This document shows positions 1 through 6,594 of a stretch of 15,242 nt of DNA, one piece after another. Source of the stretch: Actinomycetales bacterium (GTDB lineage Bacteria > Actinomycetota > Actinomycetes > Actinomycetales > BWSM-131); contig JASBSH010000409.1 in the NCBI GenBank assembly GCA_030149025.1, positions 1 through 15,242 of the forward strand. The letters are read 5' to 3'. Numbering within the stretch: position 1 is the first letter of the stretch; the number at the start of each line of letters is the position of its first letter. The notes beneath the pieces were generated by a model. It did not search any database and was not told where the DNA came from. It worked only from the letters and a program-made list of their open reading frames with translations. The position numbers were made by a program, and so were the translations under genes.

Positions 1-423
1 GTCGAAGATCGGCATCGCCCGCTCGACCAGCGACGTGTCGCCGCCGACCATCAGCCCGTAGCCCACGTCGAGCCCCCAGACTCCGCCGGAGACACCGCAG
101 TCCAGGTAGCCGATGCCCTTGGCCGCGAGCAGCTCGCTGTGCACCTGGTCGTCGGTGTAGTGCGAGTTGCCGCCCTCGATCACCATGTCGCCCTCGTCGA
201 GCATCTCGGCCAGGTCGTTGATGACACCCCGTGTCACCGGACCGGACGGCACCATGCTCCACACGATGCGGGGTGCGGGGACGGCCTTCACCATCGCGGC
301 CAGGCTGTCGGCGTCACTCACGTCGGGGTTGCGGTCGTACCCGGTGACCTCGATTCCGGCGCGACGCAACCGCTCTCGCATGTTGCCGCCCATCCGGCCC
401 AGGCCGACGAGACCGATGTGCAT
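1..423 (-). CDS. gnd: 6-phosphogluconate dehydrogenase, decarboxylating, short form (3' end outside window)
   Basis: Oxidative decarboxylation of 6-phosphogluconate to ribulose 5-phosphate in the pentose phosphate pathway, in the cytosol. The first 141 residues are visible; the rest lies beyond the left edge. The N-terminus is a Rossmann fold with the dinucleotide loop GLGRMG at residues 7-12. EGGNSHY at 83-89 and SGGVWGL at 112-118 are the substrate/catalytic signatures of the family. SGGVWGL is typical of the short form of about 300 residues. The ATG is preceded by AAGGAG at 8 nt spacing. The gene lies 111 bp downstream of dnaN on the same strand, its usual place in actinobacterial origin regions, where recF, gyrB and gyrA normally follow (inferred, not in the window). 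The family is certain; cofactor preference (NAD or NADP) cannot be read here. Confidence 0.95.
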   Translation of the reverse strand, partial: MHIGLVGLGRMGGNMRERLRRAGIEVTGYDRNPDVSDADSLAAMVKAVPAPRIVWSMVPSGPVTRGVINDLAEMLDEGDMVIEGGNSHYTDDQVHSELLAAKGIGYLDCGVSGGVWGLDVGYGLMVGGDTSLVERAMPIFD

Positions 424-448
424 CCTGCGCTCCTTCGCGGTGGGCTAC

Positions 449-527
449 CGACTACACCTGTCGACTACTGGCTACGCCCGTCGAGTGTTGAGAAACCGAC
501 CACTCCAGGCTAGGTCAAGGCTAGGTC
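449..527. repeat. Short direct repeats between dnaN and gnd
   Basis: The 111-bp dnaN-gnd gap contains two short direct repeats. GGCTAGGTC occurs at 508-516 and 519-527 with an 11-bp period, and CGACTAC occurs at 449-455 and 462-468. One helical-turn spacing of the first pair could suit a protein binding on one DNA face, or the repeats may be chance. I found no convincing -35/-10 pair for gnd on the minus strand, so gnd may be co-transcribed with dnaN. Confidence 0.4.
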
Positions 528-534
528 GGCGTAC

Positions 535-1662
535 TCAGCCTGCCATCCGGACCGGCATGAGCAGGTAACGGAACCCGACGTCGTCCGAGCCGTCCGCCTC
601 CGCCTGTCCGGTGAGGACCGCCGGCTTCGTCGGCTGCGTGAAGGACACGCGCACGAACGGCGTGGTCAACGCCTGCAATCCGTCGAGGAGGAACTGCGGG
701 TTGAACGCGATGGCGATCTGCTCGCCGATCAGGACGGCCTCGAGCGCCTCGGACGCCTGGGCGTCGTCACCCTGGCCCGCCTCGAGCGTCACCTGGCCCT
801 CGTCGAACGTGAGCCGGACCGGCGTGTTGCGCTCCGCGACCAGGGCCACGCGTCGTACTGCCTCGACGAGCGGTGTCGTCTCGACCACCGCGTGCACGGG
901 CGACTCGGCGGGGAACAGCGCGCGGACCTTCGGGTACTCCCCGTCCACCAGCAGCGATGTCGTGCGGCGGCCGCCGGCCTCGAACCCGATGAGCTCCCGC
1001 CCACCGCCGGACGACAGGGCCAGCGTCACGTCGCCGCCGCCGATGGTCTTGGCGACCTCGGACAGGGTGCGGGCGCGGACCAACGCCACTGCGGAGGCGT
1101 CCGGGCTGGCCGGGCGCCACGGCAGCTCGCGCATCGCCAGGCGATAGCGGTCGGTGGACAGCAGGGTGAGCGTCTCGCCCTCGATCTCCATCCGGACGCC
1201 GGTGAGAATCGGCAGGGTCTCGTCGCGGCTGGCCGCGGTGGTCACCTGGCTGACCGCTTCGCTGAACAGGTCCCCCGCGACGGTGCCGGCGACGTCGGGC
1301 ATCTGCGGCAGCGCGGGGTACTCGTCCACCGGCATGGTGAGCAGGCTGAACCGCGACGCACCGCAGGTGACCGACACCTTGGAGCCGGACTGCGTCACCT
1401 CGACGGGCTTGTTCGGCAGGCTCCGGGAGATCTCGGCGAGCAGCCTGCCGCTCACCAGCACTCTGCCCGGCTCCTCGACGTCGGCAGGTACCTCGACCCT
1501 GGCCGACACCTCGTAGTCGAAGCCCGACAGCACGAGAGCGCCCTGGGCGTCGGCTTCGAGCAGCAGGCCGGCGAGCACCGGCACGGGCGGTCGTGTCGGC
1601 AGCGAACGCGCCGTCCAGGTGACAGCCTCGGCGAGGACGTCGCGCTCCACGCGGAACTTCAC
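535..1662 (-). CDS. dnaN: DNA polymerase III sliding clamp, beta subunit
   Basis: Ring-shaped homodimeric processivity clamp that tethers DNA polymerase III and repair polymerases to DNA. The product is 375 residues from the chosen start, normal for actinobacterial DnaN, and covers three clamp repeats. Recognisable segments are RSLPTRPPVPVLAG near the N-terminus, MPVDEYPALP at the first domain boundary, ILTGVRMEIEG with STDRYRLA in the middle domain, and the terminal YLLMPVRM typical of clamp C-termini. Two in-frame GTG codons compete: 1666-1668 and 1660-1662. I prefer the second, because it gives the family start MKFRVERD and puts the purine run GAAGGGA about 9 nt upstream; the first would be only 3 nt away. 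The gene sits immediately beside oriC and downstream of dnaA on the same strand. No convincing promoter was found; TACTGT (1760-1765, minus) is a weak -10 candidate. Confidence 0.97.
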   Translation of the reverse strand: MKFRVERDVLAEAVTWTARSLPTRPPVPVLAGLLLEADAQGALVLSGFDYEVSARVEVPADVEEPGRVLVSGRLLAEISRSLPNKPVEVTQSGSKVSVTCGASRFSLLTMPVDEYPALPQMPDVAGTVAGDLFSEAVSQVTTAASRDETLPILTGVRMEIEGETLTLLSTDRYRLAMRELPWRPASPDASAVALVRARTLSEVAKTIGGGDVTLALSSGGGRELIGFEAGGRRTTSLLVDGEYPKVRALFPAESPVHAVVETTPLVEAVRRVALVAERNTPVRLTFDEGQVTLEAGQGDDAQASEALEAVLIGEQIAIAFNPQFLLDGLQALTTPFVRVSFTQPTKPAVLTGQAEADGSDDVGFRYLLMPVRMAG

Positions 1663-2131
1663 GGCCACCGATCCCTTCTCGCGGCCCGGCCGGACCTAGG
1701 TCTGTTGTGCGAGTGCGTCCACGAGCAGCCGTGCTGGAACACACAAGCCTGCGGCGCAGACAGTACGGCAGACGCGGCGGCGCGATGAACCGGGTCGCTC
1801 ACGCCCATGTGTCTGTCCGCCGTCTGCCACTGCCCGATCGGCGCAGTCTCGTGCGGTCCTGAAGACTTGTCGAGTCCTGCCGGCCCTGCTCATCCGTTTG
1901 TCCACCGATCGGCCCTGTGTGGATGTTCGCGGTTCAGACCTCTCCGTGAATGACAGGAACTTCGTCGTCGTCGGGGATGTGGAACCTGGGGACGAGGCGG
2001 CACCAGCGCAGGTGCCATGGCGTGTCGGCGTGTGGACCGGTTGGGTACGACGCGCCGGTCCCACTGTGGACGCCAGTGGACGACGGCAGCCTGCGCAGGT
2101 CCTGTCGTCCTGCCTCCACGGCCCATCCACA

Positions 2132-2161
2132 AAGTCCACAGGGTTTTCCACAACCTGTGTG
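2132..2161 (+). repeat. DnaA-box module, copy 1 (oriC side of dnaA)
   Basis: Two DnaA boxes spaced 12 bp start to start (2132-2140 and 2144-2152), followed by a CCTGTG half. Positions 2133-2161 match 3816-3844, on the other side of dnaA, at 26 of 29 positions. The shared architecture suggests one DnaA-binding module duplicated on both sides of the gene. Confidence 0.8.
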
Positions 2162-2185
2162 AAAGGGGATGGCGGTGATGCAGCT

Positions 2186-2210
2186 GGGTCAGTGGCTGGG
2201 CAGGGCTGGG
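2186..2210 (+). other. Potential G-quadruplex motif beside oriC
   Basis: Four GGG runs at 2186-2188, 2198-2200, 2203-2205 and 2208-2210, with loops of 9, 2 and 2 nt, lie on the plus strand just past the dnaA stop codon. The complementary strand, which is the dnaA sense strand, is C-rich. This could fold as a three-tier G-quadruplex, or simply reflect the high GC content with CTGG repeats. No function is shown by sequence alone. Confidence 0.35.
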
Positions 2211-2220
2211 CTGGTGCTCG

Positions 2221-3774
2221 TCACCCTCGGTGCTGCTGCTTGATGCGGTTGGTGAGCTCGGTGACCTGGTTGTAGATGGAGCGGCGCTCCGTCATGAGCT
2301 CACGCACCTTCTTGTTGGCGTGCATCACGGTGGTGTGGTCACGGTTGCCGAAGGCCTGGCCGATCTTCGGCAGTGACATCTCCGTGAGCTCCCGGCACAG
2401 GTACATGGCGATCTGCCGGGCCGTGACGAGCACCCGGGACCGGGACGACCCGGACAGGTCCTCGATGGTGAGGCCGAAGTAGTCGGCGGTCTGCCCCATG
2501 ATGGTCGCCACGGTGATCTCGCCGGCGTCGTCGTCGGTGATCAGGTCCTTCAGCACGATCTCGGCCAGGGCCAGGTCCACCTGCTGGCGGTTGAGGTTGG
2601 CGAACGCGGTCACCCGGATGAGGGCGCCCTCGAGCTCCCGGATGTTAGTGGTGATCTTGCTGGCGATGTACTCCAGCACCTCGTCCGGTGCCTGCAACCG
2701 CTCCCCGACCGCCTTCTTGCGCAGGATGGCGATCCGTGTCTCGAGATCCGGCGGCTGGACGTCGGTGATCAGGCCCCACTCGAACCGTGACCGCATCCGT
2801 TCCTCGAACCCGGACAGCTTCTTGGGCGGCAGGTCGGAGGTGATGACCACCTGCTTGTTCGCGTTGTGCAGGGTGTTGAAGGTGTGGAAGAACTCCTCCT
2901 GCGTCCCTTCCTTGCCCTGCAGGAACTGGATGTCGTCGATGAGGAGGACGTCCACGTCCCGGTAGCGGCGCTGGAACGCGCCCGCCCGCTCGTCGCGGAT
3001 CGAGTTGATGAAGTCGTTGGTGAACTCCTCGGAGTTCACGTACCGCACCCGGATGCCCGGGTAGAGGTGCTGGGCGTAGTCACCGATCGCGTGGAGCAGG
3101 TGCGTCTTGCCCAGACCCGACTCGCCGTAGACGAACAGAGGGTTGTAGGCCTTCGCGGGCGCTTCGGCCACCGCGACGGACGCCGCGTGGGCGAAGCGGT
3201 TGCTGGCACCGATCACGAACGTGTCGAACGTGTACTTGGGGTTGAGCCGCGCCGGCTCGGCCTGACGCTGGGTCTCGCGCTCGCGCCGGGTGGGGACGCT
3301 GACGAGCGGTTGCCGTTGGTCGTGCGTGGCGTCGTCCAGCCGGACGCCGGCAGCGGCCGTGCCGACGCCGGAGGCTCCGGTGGTGCCGGACACGGTGCTC
3401 TCCGACTCGCGCGATCCACCGGACCCCAGGGGAGGGACCGCGGTCTGCCCTTCCGTCCGGCGGGGTTCGGTGTCGTGCTCGAAGGGTGACTCGATCGAGG
3501 AGTCCACGGTGACGGCAAGACGCACGGGCTGGCCGAGCTGCTGCGAGAGCGCCTGGGTGACGATATCCCTGGCGCGGTGCTCGAGCATCTCCTTCGTCAG
3601 CTCGTTCGGGACGGCGAACAGCGCGTTGTCCTCGAGCAGGCCGAGCGGGTGGACGAGGCGGATGAAGCCGAGGACCTGGGGGGTGAGCACGTTCCGTCCG
3701 GCCAGGTCACGCACGACCTCGCGCCATGCCTGAGGCAGGTCCGCCTGGTGCTCGGCCCGACGCTGGTCACCCAC
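2221..3774 (-). CDS. dnaA: Chromosomal replication initiator protein DnaA
   Basis: AAA+ ATPase that binds DnaA boxes, melts oriC and loads the replicative helicase. The 517 residues show the four-domain plan: domain I (about 10-90), a long unstructured domain II linker rich in Gly, Ser, Thr and Glu (about 95-178), domain III (about 180-400) and domain IV (about 410-517). Walker A is GESGLGKT at 217-224 and Walker B is LLIDD at 277-281. RMRSRF at 327-332 lies in the sensor/arginine region. The DNA-binding signature DHTTVMHA is at 479-486. The start is GTG at 3772-3774, with GAGGTGGGG upstream in a reasonable position. DnaA boxes at 3815-3835 lie in the untranslated leader or promoter zone, consistent with autoregulation. 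dnaA points towards oriC and dnaN. Confidence 0.98.
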   Translation of the reverse strand: MGDQRRAEHQADLPQAWREVVRDLAGRNVLTPQVLGFIRLVHPLGLLEDNALFAVPNELTKEMLEHRARDIVTQALSQQLGQPVRLAVTVDSSIESPFEHDTEPRRTEGQTAVPPLGSGGSRESESTVSGTTGASGVGTAAAGVRLDDATHDQRQPLVSVPTRRERETQRQAEPARLNPKYTFDTFVIGASNRFAHAASVAVAEAPAKAYNPLFVYGESGLGKTHLLHAIGDYAQHLYPGIRVRYVNSEEFTNDFINSIRDERAGAFQRRYRDVDVLLIDDIQFLQGKEGTQEEFFHTFNTLHNANKQVVITSDLPPKKLSGFEERMRSRFEWGLITDVQPPDLETRIAILRKKAVGERLQAPDEVLEYIASKITTNIRELEGALIRVTAFANLNRQQVDLALAEIVLKDLITDDDAGEITVATIMGQTADYFGLTIEDLSGSSRSRVLVTARQIAMYLCRELTEMSLPKIGQAFGNRDHTTVMHANKKVRELMTERRSIYNQVTELTNRIKQQHRG

Positions 3775-3814
3775 GCTATCCCCACCTCATCCCTCACGTC
3801 GTGCCGGGCGACAA

Positions 3815-3844
3815 CAGTCCACAGGGTTGTCCACACCCTGTGAG
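3815..3844 (+). promoter_or_regulatory. DnaA boxes upstream of dnaA (module copy 2)
   Basis: A perfect actinobacterial DnaA box, TTGTCCACA, lies at 3827-3835, with a second box CAGTCCACA at 3815-3823, 12 bp apart. They sit 41-61 bp upstream of the dnaA start codon, where DnaA binding would repress or tune its own transcription (a known theme; inferred here). Positions 3816-3844 repeat the oriC-side module 2133-2161 with 3 mismatches in 29. Confidence 0.85.
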
Positions 3845-3902
3845 TAGCGAGTCGCGGAACGCGATGTCGGCCTCGACATGGAGGCGAGCGGATCCGCCGG
3901 CG

Positions 3903-3932
3903 ACGCTAACAACTCGGCCGCCCCTCGGACAA
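3903..3932 (-). promoter_or_regulatory. Candidate dnaA promoter
   Basis: On the minus strand, TTGTCC (3927-3932) and TAGCGT (3903-3908) are separated by 18 nt and resemble a primary-sigma -35/-10 pair. A transcript would start near 3897 and carry a leader of about 120 nt that includes the two DnaA boxes. The -35 match is only partial, so this is a candidate and not a firm call. Confidence 0.4.
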
Positions 3933-4112
3933 GGGACGTTCGGGCGTTCTCACCCGGGCAGGTCACTTCATGGCGATCATTCCGGTCGGTGACGGTTGCA
4001 CGAGTGCTCGAAGGAGCAATGTACCGGCGAGCGGCGTGTCGGTGGAGGGCAGTGCCCACCGTTGGGGACGATCAGCGGTTGGACCTGTGATGGCTGGGGC
4101 GGTTCGGTGGGC

Positions 4113-4130
4113 GGTCCGCGGACCACGTGG
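4113..4130. promoter_or_regulatory. Overlapping palindromes upstream of the rpmH promoter
   Basis: GGTCCGCGGACC (4113-4124) is a perfect 12-bp palindrome. It overlaps CCACGTGG (4123-4130), a perfect 8-bp palindrome. They lie 28-45 bp upstream of the rpmH -35 element. Position and symmetry suggest an operator for a dimeric regulator. No known regulator consensus is recognised; the CACGTG core lacks the GTTT/AAAC arms of parS. Confidence 0.35.
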
Positions 4131-4157
4131 CCGACGCGACGCAGCTCGCGGGCCGGT

Positions 4158-4187
4158 TTGACCCTGTGGCACGAGCGCACGTACCGT
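4158..4187 (+). promoter_or_regulatory. Promoter of the rpmH-rnpA-yidD-yidC unit
   Basis: TTGACC (-35, 4158-4163) and TACCGT (-10, 4182-4187) are separated by 18 nt, a good match to the actinobacterial housekeeping-sigma promoter type. Transcription would begin around 4193-4196, leaving a leader of about 200 nt before rpmH. No comparably good promoter was seen nearer to rpmH. Confidence 0.7.
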
Positions 4188-4256
4188 AATGAGGCCTGTT
4201 GTCGGCGGCCCCTGTCGCATGCCCACGCACGGCGTTTCTCTGCAAGGTTTGAACCA

Positions 4257-4282
4257 GATCAGGTCTTTGCCGGATCAGGTCT
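4257..4282 (+). repeat. Direct repeat GATCAGGTCT in the rpmH leader
   Basis: GATCAGGTCT occurs at 4257-4266 and again at 4273-4282, a 16-bp period. It lies inside the predicted untranslated leader of rpmH, about 115 nt before the start codon. It could be an RNA or DNA binding repeat; no family is recognised. Confidence 0.5.
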
Positions 4283-4397
4283 GGTCAGCTCAGCATGAAG
4301 CGGAGTTCGTGGAGCGTGGGCGTTCGGTGGTGGCCGACGATGACCGGCCTACTTGCCTGTGCCGTCGTTGGCGCACCTGACCCGTTGTGGAGCCGTC

Positions 4398-4535
4398 GTG
4401 AGCAAGCGCACCTTCCAGCCGAACAACCGCCGTCGGGCCAAGACCCACGGCTTCCGACTGCGCATGCGTACCCGTGCCGGCCGCGCCATCCTCGCGGCTC
4501 GCCGTCGCAAGGGTCGCGCCGAGATCTCGGCCTGA
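4398..4535 (+). CDS. rpmH: 50S ribosomal protein L34
   Basis: Small basic protein of the large ribosomal subunit, 45 residues, the usual length. The sequence begins MSKRTFQPNNRRRAKTHGF and continues with RMRTRAGRAILAARRRKGR, the near-invariant L34 pattern. About one third of the residues are Arg or Lys. The start is GTG at 4398-4400, chosen because it gives the conserved N-terminus. GGAG (4389-4392) lies 5 nt upstream. The gene is followed after 35 bp by rnpA, the standard bacterial rpmH-rnpA pairing, and is driven by the promoter at 4158-4187. Confidence 0.98.
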   Translation: MSKRTFQPNNRRRAKTHGFRLRMRTRAGRAILAARRRKGRAEISA

Positions 4536-4570
4536 GCTGCCTGTCAAGGCAGTGGTCGCCGCACCCTCCG

Positions 4571-4942
4571 GTGCTTCCCAGCAGACACCGGATGCGCCGG
4601 TCAGCGGATTTCACCGCGGCCGTTCGCCGCGGTGCTCGCGCAGGTCGCTCCCGGCTGGTCGTCCACGTGGCACCGGCGGAGCCCTCGGCTTCCACCGCGG
4701 AGGCCGCGACGGTGGGTTTCATCGTGTCGCGGGCTGTGGGCAACGCCGCCGTCCGGAACCGTGTGAAGCGGCGACTCCGGCACTTGATGCGGGATCGGCT
4801 CGGTCAGGTCCCCGCCGGCTCGCGTGTCGTCGTCCGGGCCCTGCCTCCGGCCGCGGCCGCAACGAGCACCGAGCTCGCTTCGGATCTGGACGGCGCACTC
4901 GCGCGTTCGGTTTCCCGGCTCGCCTCCACCGGCGGATCCTGA
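4571..4942 (+). CDS. rnpA: Ribonuclease P protein component
   Basis: Protein subunit of RNase P, which assists the catalytic RNA in 5' maturation of tRNAs. The product is 123 residues, typical for the family. The RNR signature with the following basic helix, RNRVKRRLR, is at 62-70. ADFTAAVRRG at 12-21 is the usual N-terminal substrate-binding stretch, and VGFIVSRAVGNAAVRN precedes the signature. The start GTG at 4571-4573 gives the actinobacterial form MLPSRHRMRRSADF; a longer frame runs upstream through rpmH but is not conserved-looking. There is no clear Shine-Dalgarno, so translation is probably coupled to rpmH, which ends 35 bp upstream. yidD begins 4 bp after the stop. Confidence 0.96.
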   Translation: MLPSRHRMRRSADFTAAVRRGARAGRSRLVVHVAPAEPSASTAEAATVGFIVSRAVGNAAVRNRVKRRLRHLMRDRLGQVPAGSRVVVRALPPAAAATSTELASDLDGALARSVSRLASTGGS

Positions 4943-4946
4943 AGAC

Positions 4947-5315
4947 ATGCGCCTGCGAGTGAGGCTCCGGCTGCCGCGCAGCGGCGGTGAGTGGTGGGCC
5001 CTGGCGCGCCGGTCGCCGGCGCTGGTACTGATCGGCCTGGTGCGCTGTTACCAGCTGGTCGTGTCACCACTGCTCGGGCAGACGTGCCGGTTCTACCCGT
5101 CCTGCTCGGCCTACGCCGTCGGCGCCCTGCGGGAGCACGGCGCCCTGCGCGGGACGTGGCTGACCGTCCGCCGGCTGGCGCGTTGCCACCCCTGGAACCC
5201 CGGCGGAGTGGACCCAGTTCCACCGCGACGTCCGGCAGGACCGGAGACCGAAGTGCCTCAGTCGGAGGCACATGTTTGCGACAGCGAGCCCCCATCACGG
5301 GCGAACGCTGCCTGA
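4947..5315 (+). CDS. yidD: Membrane protein insertion efficiency factor YidD
   Basis: Small membrane-associated protein linked to YidC-dependent insertion of inner-membrane proteins. It has 122 residues. The core CYQLVVSPLLGQTCRFYPSC (34-53), SAYAVGALREHG and the later CHPWNPGG (80-87) are the family signature; Cys47, Cys53 and Cys80 are the conserved cysteines. An amphipathic or weakly hydrophobic helix is expected at about 24-44. After residue 92 comes a hydrophilic tail of about 30 residues rich in Pro and Glu, longer than in minimal YidD proteins. The ATG at 4947 is used because it is the first start after rnpA, 4 bp from its stop. The gene is followed after 15 bp by yidC, its functional partner. 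Confidence 0.95.
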   Translation: MRLRVRLRLPRSGGEWWALARRSPALVLIGLVRCYQLVVSPLLGQTCRFYPSCSAYAVGALREHGALRGTWLTVRRLARCHPWNPGGVDPVPPRRPAGPETEVPQSEAHVCDSEPPSRANAA

Positions 5316-5330
5316 GCACAGGAGCACAGC

Positions 5331-6461
5331 TTGGACTTCTTCGCGTTCTTGAAGCCGATCGAGATCGCCGTGGCCTGGATCATGGTCCAGTTCCACTCCG
5401 CGCTCGCGGCGATGGGCATGCGCTCGGAGTCCGGCTGGACGTGGGCCCTGTCGATCGTCGGCCTGGTGATCGTCATCCGGATCCTGCTGATCCCCCTGTT
5501 CGTCAAGCAGATCAAGGCGTCTCGCGGCCTGCAGCTGATCCAGCCCGAGATGAAGAAGATCCAGGCCAAGTACAAGGGCAAGACGGATCAGGCATCGCGG
5601 CAGGCCATGACGCAGGAGACGATGGCGCTCTACAAGCGAACGGGCACGAACCCGTTCGCCTCCTGTCTGCCGATCCTCCTGCAGTCGCCGATCTTCTTCG
5701 CCCTGTTCCGGGTGCTGAACTACGGCATCCGCAGGGAGGAGGGCATCGGCGCCCTGACACCGGAGCTGGCCAAACAGGCCGGCGAGTCCACCCTCTTCGG
5801 CGCGAGACTCACCGACACGTTCCTCGGGTCGGACGCGCTGAACGTCAAGATCCTTACGGTCATCCTCATCATCCTGATGTCTGCGTCCACGTTCACGACG
5901 CAGAAGCAGCTGATGACGAAGAACATGCCGGCCGCCGCGCTGGACAACCCCTTCGCGCAGCAGCAGAAGATCCTGCTGTACGTCCTGCCGCTGATCTTCG
6001 CCGTCTCCGGCGTGAACTTCCCGATCGGCGTCCTCCTCTACTGGCTGACCACGAACGTGTGGTCCATGGGCCAGCAGCTGTTCGTGATCCGGCGGATGCC
6101 GGCACCGGGATCCGCGGCGGAGAAGGCCCTGGAGGAGCGCCGTGCGCGCAAGGGCAAGTCGATCCTGGGCTTCGGAGGTTCCGCAACCGCGACCGAAGCC
6201 GAACAGGCGGAGGAAGCGCCGGTGCAACCGCGTGGTCAGCGCGTGCAGCCCAAGCGCAAGGACAGGCAGCGCAAGGGCAAGAGCACGCGCCCCGCTGCTC
6301 CTGCCTCCCCGAGCACGCCGGCTGGCCCTGCGTCGTCCAACGCGTCGTCCGATCCGGCTGCTGATCGTGCCGACGGGAAGCCGGCCGCCGGCACAGCGGG
6401 CACGGCACCGCGCAGCGGCAAGCCGAAACGACCCTCGACGGGCAAGCCGACCGGCCGCTGA
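5331..6461 (+). CDS. yidC: Membrane protein insertase YidC/Oxa1
   Basis: Inserts and folds membrane proteins, alone or with SecYEG, in the cytoplasmic membrane. The product is 376 residues. It starts at TTG (5331-5333), supported by AGGAG at 5320-5324 with 6 nt spacing and by the hydrophobic N-terminus. Predicted membrane segments are about 9-28, 37-58, 111-131, 172-190 and 213-240, the five-span Gram-positive layout without the large periplasmic domain of E. coli. Arg50 in VIRILLIP corresponds to the conserved hydrophilic-groove arginine. A basic cytoplasmic loop lies at 59-105 (KQIKASRGLQLIQPEMKKIQ). The C-terminal tail of about 120 residues (255-376) is rich in Lys, Arg, Ala, Pro and Ser and may contact ribosomes; such tails vary greatly between actinobacteria. 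Confidence 0.97.
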   Translation: MDFFAFLKPIEIAVAWIMVQFHSALAAMGMRSESGWTWALSIVGLVIVIRILLIPLFVKQIKASRGLQLIQPEMKKIQAKYKGKTDQASRQAMTQETMALYKRTGTNPFASCLPILLQSPIFFALFRVLNYGIRREEGIGALTPELAKQAGESTLFGARLTDTFLGSDALNVKILTVILIILMSASTFTTQKQLMTKNMPAAALDNPFAQQQKILLYVLPLIFAVSGVNFPIGVLLYWLTTNVWSMGQQLFVIRRMPAPGSAAEKALEERRARKGKSILGFGGSATATEAEQAEEAPVQPRGQRVQPKRKDRQRKGKSTRPAAPASPSTPAGPASSNASSDPAADRADGKPAAGTAGTAPRSGKPKRPSTGKPTGR

Positions 6462-6478
6462 GCGGTCCGGGCACCGCT
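6461..6478 (+). terminator. Hairpin at the yidC stop codon
   Basis: AGCGGT (6461-6466) and ACCGCT (6473-6478) form a perfect 6-bp stem with a 6-nt loop, starting at the last base of the yidC stop codon. There is no U-tract, as is common in high-GC actinobacteria. It is a possible weak terminator or processing stem. Confidence 0.35.
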
Positions 6479-6531
6479 AGGTCGCCCTCGAAGACCGGTT
6501 CCCCAAGCACATCAGCCGGGAAGCAGAACGT

Positions 6532-6568
6532 GGACCAGTACGTGAACCAGCAGCTCGGACCAGTACGT
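6532..6568 (+). repeat. Direct repeat GGACCAGTACGT in the yidC-jag gap
   Basis: The 12-mer GGACCAGTACGT occurs at 6532-6543 and 6557-6568, a 25-bp period. The second copy overlaps the left arm of the hairpin at 6561-6594. The function is unknown. Confidence 0.6.
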
Positions 6569-6594
6569 CGAACGAGGGTCTTCGACGAGTACTG
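6561..6594 (+). other. Large imperfect hairpin in the yidC-jag gap
   Basis: CAGTACGTCGAA (6561-6572) pairs with TTCGAC plus GTACTG (6581-6586 and 6589-6594) across an 8-nt loop, giving 12 bp with a 2-nt bulge (GA, 6587-6588). A rival 9-bp pairing joins TCGAAGACC (6488-6496) to GGTCTTCGA (6577-6585). The two share 6581-6585, so they exclude each other. A further GC hairpin GGCCGC-AGAT-GCGGCC lies at 6616-6631. No U-tract follows any of them. The region may be an RNA leader element for jag. Confidence 0.5.

Larger units (their letters stand above)
1669..2220. other. oriC: Chromosomal replication origin (oriC), dnaN-dnaA intergenic region
   Basis: Gene-free stretch between dnaA and dnaN, the standard actinobacterial origin location. 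DnaA-box-like 9-mers compared with TTGTCCACA/TTATCCACA are: 1898-1906 (TTGTCCACC, 8/9, plus), 1918-1926 (minus, 7/9), 2031-2039 (minus, 7/9), 2065-2073 (minus, 7/9), 2123-2131 (CCATCCACA, plus, 7/9), 2132-2140 (AAGTCCACA, plus, 7/9) and 2144-2152 (TTTTCCACA, plus, 8/9). A weaker one is at 1978-1986. The last three plus-strand boxes are tightly packed next to the dnaA end, and the minus-strand boxes lie towards dnaN. DnaA is expected to bind here and unwind the duplex. No strongly AT-rich unwinding element stands out by eye. ORFs predicted across this stretch have no recognisable protein features. Confidence 0.9.
3775..4397. other. dnaA-rpmH divergent intergenic region
   Basis: About 620 bp without a supported gene, separating the divergent dnaA and rpmH units. 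It holds the dnaA-proximal DnaA boxes, a candidate dnaA promoter, a 5-bp hairpin (TGCTC-gaag-GAGCA, 4005-4018), adjoining palindromes at 4113-4130, the rpmH promoter (4158-4187) and a 10-bp direct repeat in the rpmH leader (4257-4282). ORFs predicted here lack recognisable domains and cross the promoter elements. Confidence 0.8.

Noticed and set aside
892..1788. Long plus-strand ORF of 298 codons opposite dnaN
   Set aside because: It is antisense to a clear dnaN, lacks domains, and such mirror frames are expected at this GC content.
1696..2151. Minus-strand ORF of 151 codons across oriC
   Set aside because: It runs through the DnaA-box cluster, is Arg/Thr/Pro-rich without a recognisable fold, and origin regions are gene-free.
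4123..4130. CCACGTGG as a further parS site
   Set aside because: The flanks lack the GTTT and AAAC arms; only the CACGTG core is shared. A similar core near 4656 was rejected for the same reason.
3963..4226. Small ORFs on either strand in the dnaA-rpmH gap
   Set aside because: None has a ribosome site and recognisable domain together, and they cross the rpmH promoter and palindromes.
4991..6364. Plus-strand ORF of 457 codons over yidD and yidC
   Set aside because: It overlaps two certain genes in another frame; the product is low-complexity and has no membrane segments or motifs.
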